DNA from: Lentisphaerota bacterium
GTDB lineage: Bacteria > Verrucomicrobiota > Kiritimatiellia > RFP12 > UBA3636
Reading direction: 5' to 3'
Length of the DNA stretch: 6,390 bases
Assembly (NCBI GenBank): GCA_022837245.1
Contig: JALHHX010000129.1
Location: 5,660 to 12,049 of the forward strand
Shown here piece by piece: positions 1 through 6,295 of the stretch. Under the pieces are notes generated by a model. The model had not been told where the DNA came from and made no database searches. It saw nothing but the letters and a program-made list of their open reading frames with translations. Position 1 is the first letter of the stretch; every line of letters begins with the position of its first letter. The position numbers and the translations under genes are program-made.

Positions 1-726
1 AGCCTCGGAAAGCCACCCGTCCCCCTCAGTGCATCCCGGTTCACACTGGCAAAGGCGGGTCTCAGGCGAAACTTCATCGACTGCGGCGCGGATGCGCGCG
101 GCAAGACCAGCCATTGAGTCGCGGCACACGTCCGCGAAAAGCTGGCGCAGCGGGAGATTGCCGGTGGTGGGGTTTTCGAAAATCTCCTCTATTTCGGCCG
201 CGACGTATTCGCTGCCGGCGCGACGGGAGAACTCCGCGAGATGGAGTGGACACAAGCACCCGTAGCCCTTGACCCCAGGATGGTTGCTTAGCTCGAAGTC
301 GTCCTCAAACTGTATCATGAACGGACGCGTGATTTCGGCAACGAGCGCTACCTTGAAGGCAAGATCCTCCGCCATACCTTCGTCGAGCGGACAAAGCCCA
401 TGAGGCGATTCACTCCCGCCAACCCCGACGATGTGCTGGTACGGCGCGTTGAGTCCGCATTTTATGGACGGCGCGCACCACCATCCGATTTCCATCCCGA
501 GATCCGCGACATCGCCCTGCAAGCGTTTTATGCCTTCGGCAATTTTACGATACACATCGCGGCCAGGGAAGCCATCGAACCGTACTCCGAGATTGGGGCC
601 CGTGACTAGGAGACGTTTGATTCCATACTCGCGGTTCATGCGGCGCACTGCTTCCAGCATCTCTCCGTATGGCCCCATATTAAGATCATACGGGATAATC
701 GGGTTCAAGGGTTTCGTGTTATTCAT
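1..726 (-). CDS. Probable TIM-barrel glycosidase-like protein, N-terminal 242 aa (runs off left edge)
   Basis: The reading frame is open from ATG at 726-724 to the window edge with no stop, so the gene is 5'-complete and 3'-truncated. I translated it directly. Hydrophobic strand-like segments alternate with helices as in a TIM barrel: RLLVTG (residues 38-43), MEIGWWCAPS (78-87), PFMIQFEDDFEL (135-146), RLCQCEPG (224-231). The cluster E141-D142-D143 sits just after a strand, where clan GH-A-type glycosidases carry catalytic acids; it is followed by SNHPG and a Cys-rich GCLCPLH (156-162). No signal peptide is seen, so it is probably cytoplasmic. It starts 5 nt after the stop of the esterase gene and closes a run of sugar-active enzymes, which supports a glycosidase role. 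AAGGA abuts the ATG with no spacer, suggesting initiation coupled to upstream termination. I do not recognise the family; the gene is secure, the function is inference. Confidence 0.82.
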   Translation of the reverse strand, partial: MNNTKPLNPIIPYDLNMGPYGEMLEAVRRMNREYGIKRLLVTGPNLGVRFDGFPGRDVYRKIAEGIKRLQGDVADLGMEIGWWCAPSIKCGLNAPYQHIVGVGGSESPHGLCPLDEGMAEDLAFKVALVAEITRPFMIQFEDDFELSNHPGVKGYGCLCPLHLAEFSRRAGSEYVAAEIEEIFENPTTGNLPLRQLFADVCRDSMAGLAARIRAAVDEVSPETRLCQCEPGCTEGDGWLSEA

Positions 727-731
727 TCCTT

Positions 732-1844
732 CTACAAAAGTTTGCGGATTACCGGTTCGAGTTTGTCAGCCATTCTTAAAAATCCTAGATCGGTCTGGTG
801 TACGCCGTCGACGCTGCACTCAGTGTAGCCACGGCCAAGCAGTCTGCTGCCGTCGAAAAATGAGATATGTTCGTCGCCTTCGCGGCGCAGTCGTGCGACT
901 GTGCGGCGCTGGTAATCGCGCTGCGCGAGTCTGTCCAGCCGCGATTTATCGTTCCAAGCCTCTTGGGCATAAGGGACTTTCGACACAACCAGGATTTCCG
1001 TATCGGCCCATTTTTCGCGGAGTGTTGCGAGAAACGGCGAAAGCGTTTCCTTCATTTTCTCCAACCCGCATGCGTTCGCCTCGTAGTCCATCACGAACAG
1101 CCGAGGTGCCTTCAACGACGCGATTGCGCGCGCCACTTCCGGCTCGCCGCGTCCACTGCCGGAGAACCCCAGGTTGATGAATTCGCAATCGAGTCGGCGG
1201 CTCAATATGTTCGTGTATGCCATGCCGGGACGAGACGCACAGCCGCCCTGTGTTATAGAGGTGCCGTAGACGACGACCGGGCGTTTGCACGCGGGCCGGG
1301 CGGCGGAGGAGACGCGGTCGCCCTCGGGAACACCGATCATGAGCTCCTCTACACCTTGATAGAGTGGCAGATTGAGCGTGATCGTGCGGCGGGCCTTTGA
1401 AGGGAAGTTGCAGAGTGTGACCTCGTAGGAATCGTTGGCGCGGTTGAAGCGCGTAATGCCCGCGAACGTCATGGATCCGACTTCCCCGATGTAGGCGTCG
1501 ATCCCGCATTGCCCAGTAGAGGGCATGTGGTCCATGCTGTGAGGACCTCTCAGTTTGACACGAACGCAGATCTTCAACGCATCTGTGCGGAACCGAACCT
1601 GAATGCCAGAAGTATGCCAGGCAAGATCGTCGACCGATTTAGGAAGAGGCATCTCCGATGAAACGGGCGGCATACGGCGGAATGAGTTGTCTGCGAAGCG
1701 CCAGCCCATACCGTAAATCTTGAACGGAGCCCCCCATGGCGAATACCATGCTGTGGAATCCGAAGGAGCGGCGGCGGAATCCGCACGCATTTTAGGATCG
1801 TGTTTCAAAGCAGCATTGACTGCATTTTTTTTAGATTTGTTCAT
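732..1844 (-). CDS. SGNH/GDSL esterase with N-terminal GxDLY-like beta-sandwich domain
   Basis: This 370-aa protein is a predicted serine esterase, most likely removing acyl (for example acetyl) groups from sugars. Visible SGNH blocks: block I GTSITQG (194-200) with nucleophile Ser196; block II NLGFSGSG (224-231) with an oxyanion Gly; a block-III equivalent DYEAN (253-257) with Asn257; block V DGVH (346-349) giving the Asp346/His349 pair. The stretch from RPVVVYGTSITQG through SRPGMAYTNILSRRL to NLGFSG closely follows my memory of the Lipase_GDSL_3 Pfam family, which is paired with an N-terminal GxDLY domain; residues about 30-180 here fit that beta-sandwich. There is no signal peptide, only a Lys-rich, AT-rich N-terminus, so it is probably cytoplasmic. 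The start is backed by AAGGA 9 nt upstream. It lies 19 nt after the (alpha/alpha)6 gene and 5 nt before the next gene. Substrate is unknown; acetyl esterase is an inference from family and context. Confidence 0.93.
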   Translation of the reverse strand: MNKSKKNAVNAALKHDPKMRADSAAAPSDSTAWYSPWGAPFKIYGMGWRFADNSFRRMPPVSSEMPLPKSVDDLAWHTSGIQVRFRTDALKICVRVKLRGPHSMDHMPSTGQCGIDAYIGEVGSMTFAGITRFNRANDSYEVTLCNFPSKARRTITLNLPLYQGVEELMIGVPEGDRVSSAARPACKRPVVVYGTSITQGGCASRPGMAYTNILSRRLDCEFINLGFSGSGRGEPEVARAIASLKAPRLFVMDYEANACGLEKMKETLSPFLATLREKWADTEILVVSKVPYAQEAWNDKSRLDRLAQRDYQRRTVARLRREGDEHISFFDGSRLLGRGYTECSVDGVHQTDLGFLRMADKLEPVIRKLL

Positions 1845-1853
1845 TTATAATTA

Positions 1854-1858
1854 TCCTT
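1854..1858 (-). promoter_or_regulatory. Shine-Dalgarno site of the SGNH esterase
   Basis: AAGGA lies 9 nt upstream of the ATG at 1844-1842, within an AT-rich 19-nt gap after the preceding stop. It supports this start over the later in-frame Met at residue 19. Confidence 0.7.
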
Positions 1859-1863
1859 AAAGT

Positions 1864-3132
1864 TTATATTAAAGACGAGTGGTCTGCAAACAGCGAGCCG
1901 GTGCCGCTGTTGAAAAGAAACGCCAGCGATATAGGGGCGTTAGTCCAACCGGAGTAGATGCTGTTTGCGCCCCCTTCGAAGCGGTCGCCGCCGCCCCACG
2001 CTCCGGACTGCGTGTCGAACATCCCGCGCCAGCAGCCCTTGAAACGGCGGTCGGGAGTTGCGTCTTGTATCCGAGCCAAGAACTCTAGTGAACGCCGCGC
2101 GGCATCCGAATAGACCGTGTCGCCGCTCCACGCGTGCAAATGCAACAGCGCCAACACAGCCCAGTTTTCGGTATAGATCATGTCAGCCAGATGATGAGCC
2201 GTCGGAGACTCGCCGTGTTCCGACGGGAAATGACCATCTGGGAACTGGCGTTCAATCAGCTCGCGCCCCGCGCTGAGAGCAGCTTCCTCAGCGGAGCACC
2301 CAGGCATTTGGAGCGCTACAACCGATGCCGCAAGCCCCAGATATGCGTACTCAGAAAGAGGCCATGGGCGTTTGAGCCCCCCCAAAGGCAAATGCAACCG
2401 CTGGCTTGCGGGCGGTCCTTTGAGTGACATGGGAAAATACGCATCGATTACATCCCGGCACTCGAAATCTGGGTCGGCGGCGGCAGCGTTCGAGAGCGCC
2501 ATGCAAGAAAGCCCGAGCCAGTGGGGGTTCAGGAGCAATCCATTCATGGGGATCCCCTCGGTTGGCTTACCAGGATTATCGAAGCCAATGCTCTTGAGAC
2601 GCTCAAAATACGCACCGACATGACGGTGCATAGTGCGCGCCGTCTGTATGGCCAATGGCTTCAAATCTGGTCGTCCATTCTCCGCCAGCTTGAGGAGCAA
2701 CATAACGACCCAGGAGTTGTCGTCGGTCCAGTAATTCGTCGAGTTCACAGGATTGGACCATCCCCAAAGACCGAAAGTATCGCACCGGGAATCGCGCTGC
2801 CGAAGGCCGCTGCGCTGCGTCAGGTACGCCAGGATGTTGTCGGCCACTGCCCTGAGCGCCGGCCGCTTCAATGCGTCGGCCGCGAGATCGAAAAGCCAAG
2901 CAGTCTGGACGCAGCAGTCCGCGCGGCGGTGTTCCATCGCCACCACGCCTTCCCCAAGGCGGCTATAGCACGGAAAAGACGAGAGCATTTTCTCCGCGGC
3001 CGGATTACCTTCCGTTATGGCAAGACGTTCGGCCACACCCCAAAAGCCGTCCTGCGGGCGCATGACGCCAGATTGCGTGAACCATTTCAGATTGCGGCGT
3101 ACCACCGCCAGTGCCTGTGTCCGTGAAATCAT
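1864..3132 (-). CDS. Putative (alpha/alpha)6-barrel carbohydrate-active enzyme, family not identified
   Basis: The 422-aa product is rich in amphipathic helices spaced by aromatic/acidic loops, the look of six-hairpin glycosidases and related (alpha/alpha)6 enzymes. Conserved-looking loop motifs: EHRRADCC (67-74), NYWTDDNSW (133-141), NPHWLGLS (202-209), YTENWAVLALLH (320-331) and a Gly/aromatic C-terminal segment from WGGGDRFEGG (379-388) to SGWTNAP (394-400). Asp137/Asp138, Glu322 and Asp383/Glu386 are candidate catalytic or sugar-contact acids, but I cannot assign roles. No signal peptide is seen; the N-terminus is MISRTQALAVVRRNL, so a cytoplasmic location is likely. The ATG at 3132-3130 is the first in-frame start because an in-frame TAA lies two codons upstream; its SD is poor (GGGGG about 10 nt away). 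It follows GH35 by 51 nt and precedes the esterase by 19 nt, so it should share their substrate. It could be a hydrolase, an epimerase-like enzyme or a lyase; the fold call is moderate, the reaction unknown. Confidence 0.88.
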   Translation of the reverse strand: MISRTQALAVVRRNLKWFTQSGVMRPQDGFWGVAERLAITEGNPAAEKMLSSFPCYSRLGEGVVAMEHRRADCCVQTAWLFDLAADALKRPALRAVADNILAYLTQRSGLRQRDSRCDTFGLWGWSNPVNSTNYWTDDNSWVVMLLLKLAENGRPDLKPLAIQTARTMHRHVGAYFERLKSIGFDNPGKPTEGIPMNGLLLNPHWLGLSCMALSNAAAADPDFECRDVIDAYFPMSLKGPPASQRLHLPLGGLKRPWPLSEYAYLGLAASVVALQMPGCSAEEAALSAGRELIERQFPDGHFPSEHGESPTAHHLADMIYTENWAVLALLHLHAWSGDTVYSDAARRSLEFLARIQDATPDRRFKGCWRGMFDTQSGAWGGGDRFEGGANSIYSGWTNAPISLAFLFNSGTGSLFADHSSLI

Positions 3133-3183
3133 GACTTAACAACCCCCATATTTATGTAAGCCAGCCAATTCACAAACCGCATT

Positions 3184-5307
3184 TTAGCTGCGCCGGAAAA
3201 TCCCGGTCGCCTCGGGCGAAGCGCCCAGCTCTTCGAGCAGGACCAGACTGTTTCGCCCGACGTGAAGCAAATCGGCGGGTATGTGGTAGAAACGCTGTGT
3301 GGGAATTTCGTGGCCTGTCGTCACGAGATGCGGATGACGATTATGACGGGCGTGGCGGGCATCTGGCGCAGCCAGCTGCCAGTAGCGACAGAGCATGCGC
3401 CCGTTGACAAACATCATCCCTTTCCCGAGACCGGTTGCATCGAACGCCCATGGCCGTGGGTCTTCCAGCTCGCGGTTGGACACATCGAACGAAGTCTCAA
3501 GCCATACTGGAGCCTCGGGAAGCGATGTCCCTCCTGACGCTGAGAACACATCTGGCGAAATGATACCGTTGAGAGCCATGCTTCTTTCACCTATGAGCCC
3601 GGCAGCGAAACCCCATTCCACATCAAGCGGCTCGCCGTCCAGCAGCACGGGCGCTATGAGTCCGCGCCGCTCCTCAGATTGCGGGGCGTCAATGCCCCAG
3701 TCTCCTTTGATGAGTCCGACTGAGTTCACTAGGATGACTATTTTGTTTCCCCCACGGCGTAGCGGCACTTCTATATCGAACAGGAAATCCCCGGGTTTTC
3801 TATCTTCTTTGAGCCGTGCCGGTACTGGGACGCCAACCAGCCTGCCATTCACCCAAACTGTGGCGCGGTCAGCGACACCGATGCGCATCACCGCCCTGCC
3901 ATCGTCCTCGCGTTGAACCGTGGCAGAGTACCATCCATAGTCCGTCTCATCGCGTGTTGCGAAGAGCATGTTGTGAGGAATCGCCACCCCTTTCCAGGCG
4001 TCAGGGCACGGCTCCTCTGCGACCTTCTTCCAAGCAAGGCTTTTGCCGGAATCCTCCATCTTCCGCCTGATTTCCACAGGCTGCCTGTCCGCAGTGCTGT
4101 AGAGCTTCTCGTATTTGCCACCGCTCCCGAGCAAGACCACAGCGGTTTTGTGTGGCAGTGTCATCTGAACGCCTCGTACCCTGGCGGTTTTAGGCCAGTC
4201 GTTGCCGTTGATTACTATTACGAGCTCTCGATCATCGAGCTTGAACGCGTGAAGCATCACACCGTCGGCATTCTGCGGATAATCGCCCAAAACTAGCACT
4301 TCAGGCGGCAGACGTTCGCCGTGTAGCAACAGATCCGCGTGAGTTTGCAGCATGCGGTGCAAGACTCCAAGGCGCTCCGACTTGTCGGTCGGCAGACCGT
4401 ATTCATCTATCGGAGCGTCGAAATCGTAGCTGGCGGCTTGCGTGTACATTCCATCGCGCTCGAAATTCGTGCCTCCATGCCACATGTAATGGTTCACGCC
4501 CGTTCCGCCCATTGCAAAAAAGCGCAGCACCTCATATGCAATGTCCTCCGTCGGGCGGATATGGTGGGCATCTCCCCACGTGTTGTACCAGCCAGTCCAG
4601 GCTTCAGTCCACAGAATGGGCTGCGATGCGCGCTCTTTGCGGAGCGCATCCATTCGCGCCCATACGGAAAAGCCGTTGAGCGTGGAGATCACACCGTCCG
4701 GCGCGCCCTCGCACATGATCAACGGCACCTCGAGCCCTGCTGCCCGTCCGCTCTGGACGCACCATTCAAGATACTTCTGCCCATCGGCGCCGTAACGTCC
4801 GCTGACGTTCGAGTATTCGTTCTCTAGCTGCGCCAATATGATAGGACCCCCGCGCGTAATCTGGCGGTCGCCGATTTCGGCCAGCAACCGCCGTATCCAG
4901 CCATCCACTGCGTCCATGAATGGCTTGTTCAGCGTCCGGGTGACCATGCCGGCTTTTGTGATCAGCCACCATGGCAGGCCTCCAAAATTAGTTTCGGCGC
5001 AGACATAAGGGCCGATTCGCAGGATAACGTACATGCCGGCTTCGTGGCACAGGTCGAGAAAGCGCCCTAAATCGCGACATCCGCTGAAGTCGTAGACACC
5101 CTCCTGGGGCTCGTGCTGTTCCCAGAAAACATACGTTTCAATCGTGTTTAGTCCTGCCCGCTTTGATTCCGACAAAATCCGCGGCCACATCTCCGGGGTA
5201 CTCCGCGTGTAGTGCACAGCACCGGAAAAGATCAACGCGCGATGCCCACCTATGAGCACCGCGCGGTTGTCGAGAAAAACAGAGTTTCCCTGTCCGTTAT
5301 TCCTCAT
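3184..5307 (-). CDS. GH35 beta-galactosidase
   Basis: This 707-aa protein should cleave terminal beta-linked galactose with retention. The N-terminal catalytic barrel is classic GH35: SGAVHYTR (28-35), NTIETYVFWEQHEP (54-67), RIGPYVCAE (97-105), GGLPWWL (109-115). QLENEY (160-165) carries the acid/base, Glu164, and WTEAWTGW (233-240) the nucleophile, Glu235, by analogy with the human enzyme. Beta-rich domains follow, including DYGWYSATVQ (456-465) and WVNGRLVG (485-492), then FVNGRMLCRYW (633-643) and TQRFYHIPADLL (670-681), whose wording resembles plant-type GH35 C-termini. There is no signal peptide, so it is probably cytoplasmic. The frame stays open to an ATG at 5400, but I chose 5307: the extra 31 residues are basic and low-complexity, overlap the upstream gene, and GH35 homology begins only about residue 11 of the chosen start. 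It leads the run of sugar enzymes. Confidence 0.95.
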   Translation of the reverse strand: MRNNGQGNSVFLDNRAVLIGGHRALIFSGAVHYTRSTPEMWPRILSESKRAGLNTIETYVFWEQHEPQEGVYDFSGCRDLGRFLDLCHEAGMYVILRIGPYVCAETNFGGLPWWLITKAGMVTRTLNKPFMDAVDGWIRRLLAEIGDRQITRGGPIILAQLENEYSNVSGRYGADGQKYLEWCVQSGRAAGLEVPLIMCEGAPDGVISTLNGFSVWARMDALRKERASQPILWTEAWTGWYNTWGDAHHIRPTEDIAYEVLRFFAMGGTGVNHYMWHGGTNFERDGMYTQAASYDFDAPIDEYGLPTDKSERLGVLHRMLQTHADLLLHGERLPPEVLVLGDYPQNADGVMLHAFKLDDRELVIVINGNDWPKTARVRGVQMTLPHKTAVVLLGSGGKYEKLYSTADRQPVEIRRKMEDSGKSLAWKKVAEEPCPDAWKGVAIPHNMLFATRDETDYGWYSATVQREDDGRAVMRIGVADRATVWVNGRLVGVPVPARLKEDRKPGDFLFDIEVPLRRGGNKIVILVNSVGLIKGDWGIDAPQSEERRGLIAPVLLDGEPLDVEWGFAAGLIGERSMALNGIISPDVFSASGGTSLPEAPVWLETSFDVSNRELEDPRPWAFDATGLGKGMMFVNGRMLCRYWQLAAPDARHARHNRHPHLVTTGHEIPTQRFYHIPADLLHVGRNSLVLLEELGASPEATGIFRRS

Positions 5308-5310
5308 TTT

Positions 5311-5314
5311 CCTC
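5311..5314 (-). promoter_or_regulatory. Weak Shine-Dalgarno site of GH35 gene
   Basis: GAGG precedes the chosen ATG (5307-5305) by only 3 nt, with a second purine-rich GGAAG at 5324-5320 about 12 nt away. Neither spacing is ideal, so the start rests mainly on protein homology. Confidence 0.4.
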
Positions 5315-5374
5315 AACTTCTTCCAAAGGCTCGAATACTTGGAATTCTTCGGGAGGGTCTTCCTCGTCGACAAT

Positions 5375-6250
5375 CTAGAACTCTCCGCCGTCGCCACCAT
5401 CAGATTCGAACATGCCCGACATGGCGATCATCATTATCGGCATCATGAACGCCTGTCCAAATTCCTCTTCTGTATCTGCGTCCTTGGCTTGCTGGATCGC
5501 CGTCTTAAACATGGAGCTCATTCTTAGGAACTGCTCTTTGGTTTTGGGGTCGAACTCCATTTCATTTATTGACTTAAGCGCTTCTGCAACGCCTTCCTTC
5601 CAGCCTTCAGCCAACTCTTCCGGCACCCAAGCGTCTTCAACCTTGATAAACTTGATTTCAGTCTCCTCGCCGTCTTCATCCGCTAAAACAGCAAGCACGC
5701 TCCCATCATCGCTTTCGGAAACGCTTTTGATCTTGTCCGTCGCAGCATCCCCGAGCGAAGCTGCAATTCCGGATATTCCCGACGATTCAAGGATCTTCTC
5801 AACGTTCCCGGACTTGAACATGTCAAGAGAAAGTTCCGTCCCAAGTTTCGTTGGCATCGGCGCTGCTTTCTTTAGATGTCCGGACATCTCTTTCTTATCC
5901 GCCGCCGTGTCTTCTTCATCGGCTAGTGCCTCTGCGATAAGATCGGCCTTGGCCGCCACAAGACCGCCCAATTCGGCGAACAACGCCTGGGTTTCGTTCC
6001 AGATGTCGGCATCCATCTTATTGCCGAAGGCTTTTACAACCTCCTCCACGTCCTTTTTATAGGACGCCGGCAGTGACTTGTAGGCATCGCCTACGCGTCC
6101 ATCCACCACCGCGCCCACCATACTCGACACCGCCCCCTCGGGCGTAGCCGTGGCGCCGAACTTATCGCGGGACAAGATGATGCCAATAACTGCCACCACA
6201 ACCAATACCACAGCGATCAGTAGGTTACGTTTCATTAGGTTACGTTTCAT
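5375..6250 (-). CDS. Membrane-anchored acidic protein of unknown function, 291 aa
   Basis: I do not recognise this protein with certainty. It starts MKRNLMKRNL followed by one hydrophobic segment (about residues 10-27), then a long soluble, acidic, Ala/Glu/Asp-rich region; there is no lipobox Cys, so it is a signal-anchor or ordinarily exported protein facing outside the cytoplasm. TPEGAV, GRVGDAYKSLP (residues 36-61) and the later DDGSVLAVL to EDAWVPEELAEGW (181-217) recall secreted NTF2-like/DUF4878-type proteins, an uncertain comparison. A Met-rich hydrophobic stretch, AFMMPIMMIAMSGMF (267-281), lies close to the end. The start at 6250 is preferred because AAAGG lies 6 nt upstream; an in-frame ATG at 6289 would add 13 hydrophilic residues ahead of the signal and lacks support. 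It is 67 nt upstream of GH35. Codons are more AT-rich than in the enzyme genes. An acidic in-frame continuation exists beyond the TAG stop. Confidence 0.85.
   Translation of the reverse strand: MKRNLMKRNLLIAVVLVVVAVIGIILSRDKFGATATPEGAVSSMVGAVVDGRVGDAYKSLPASYKKDVEEVVKAFGNKMDADIWNETQALFAELGGLVAAKADLIAEALADEEDTAADKKEMSGHLKKAAPMPTKLGTELSLDMFKSGNVEKILESSGISGIAASLGDAATDKIKSVSESDDGSVLAVLADEDGEETEIKFIKVEDAWVPEELAEGWKEGVAEALKSINEMEFDPKTKEQFLRMSSMFKTAIQQAKDADTEEEFGQAFMMPIMMIAMSGMFESDGGDGGEF
6221..6250 (-). repeat. Perfect 15-bp tandem duplication containing the start codon
   Basis: ATGAAACGTAACCTA occurs twice head-to-tail (6250-6236 and 6235-6221 on the minus strand), giving MKRNLMKRNL. Being a multiple of three it keeps frame. 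Only the first ATG is well spaced from the AAAGG site; the second lies 21 nt from it. Confidence 0.97.
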
Positions 6251-6256
6251 TTTGGG

Positions 6257-6261
6257 CCTTT
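6257..6261 (-). promoter_or_regulatory. Shine-Dalgarno site of the 291-aa protein
   Basis: AAAGG (minus strand) is 6 nt upstream of the ATG at 6250-6248. It decides this start over the ATG at 6289 and over the duplicated internal ATG at 6235. Confidence 0.65.
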
Positions 6262-6268
6262 CTTTTAG

Positions 6269-6285
6269 CTGCAAATAACTTGCAG
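6269..6285. repeat. Inverted repeat CTGCAA-N5-TTGCAG
   Basis: A perfect 6-bp inverted repeat with a 5-nt spacer lies 18 nt upstream of the start of the 291-aa gene. It could be a hairpin in the 5' leader or a dyad operator. Read on the plus strand it is followed by TCATTTTTT, resembling a weak intrinsic terminator that could shield against antisense transcription; no plus-strand gene ends here. Function is not established. Confidence 0.5.
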
Positions 6286-6295
6286 TCATTTTTTA

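Noticed and set aside
431..1177. Long plus-strand frames opposite the esterase and left-edge gene (431-1177 and 867-1400)
   Set aside because: They have no domain signal and lie antisense to well-supported genes; they arise from the GC-rich codon bias of the minus-strand genes.
2521..3126. Plus-strand 201-codon frame opposite the (alpha/alpha)6 gene
   Set aside because: It is antisense shadow with low-complexity Arg/Ala-rich content and no recognisable motif.
3129..3149. Six-codon leader (MGVVKS) whose TGA overlaps the ATG of the 422-aa gene
   Set aside because: It is too short to distinguish from chance and has no SD; a coupling role cannot be supported.
5342..5379. EcoRI, SalI and XbaI hexamers within 38 bp, like a cloning polylinker
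   Set aside because: The sequence around and between them reads as a compositionally consistent acidic frame and no vector sequence is seen; coincidence is more likely.
5308..5400. 31-codon N-terminal extension of GH35 to the ATG at 5400
   Set aside because: It is basic, low-complexity, overlaps the end of the upstream gene and precedes the region where GH35 similarity starts; it is best read as an out-of-frame shadow of the acidic tail.
5412..6062. Plus-strand 216-codon frame, Ser/Ala-rich
   Set aside because: It mirrors the Glu/Asp/Ala-rich codons of the minus-strand 291-aa gene; the Ser-rich text is a by-product.
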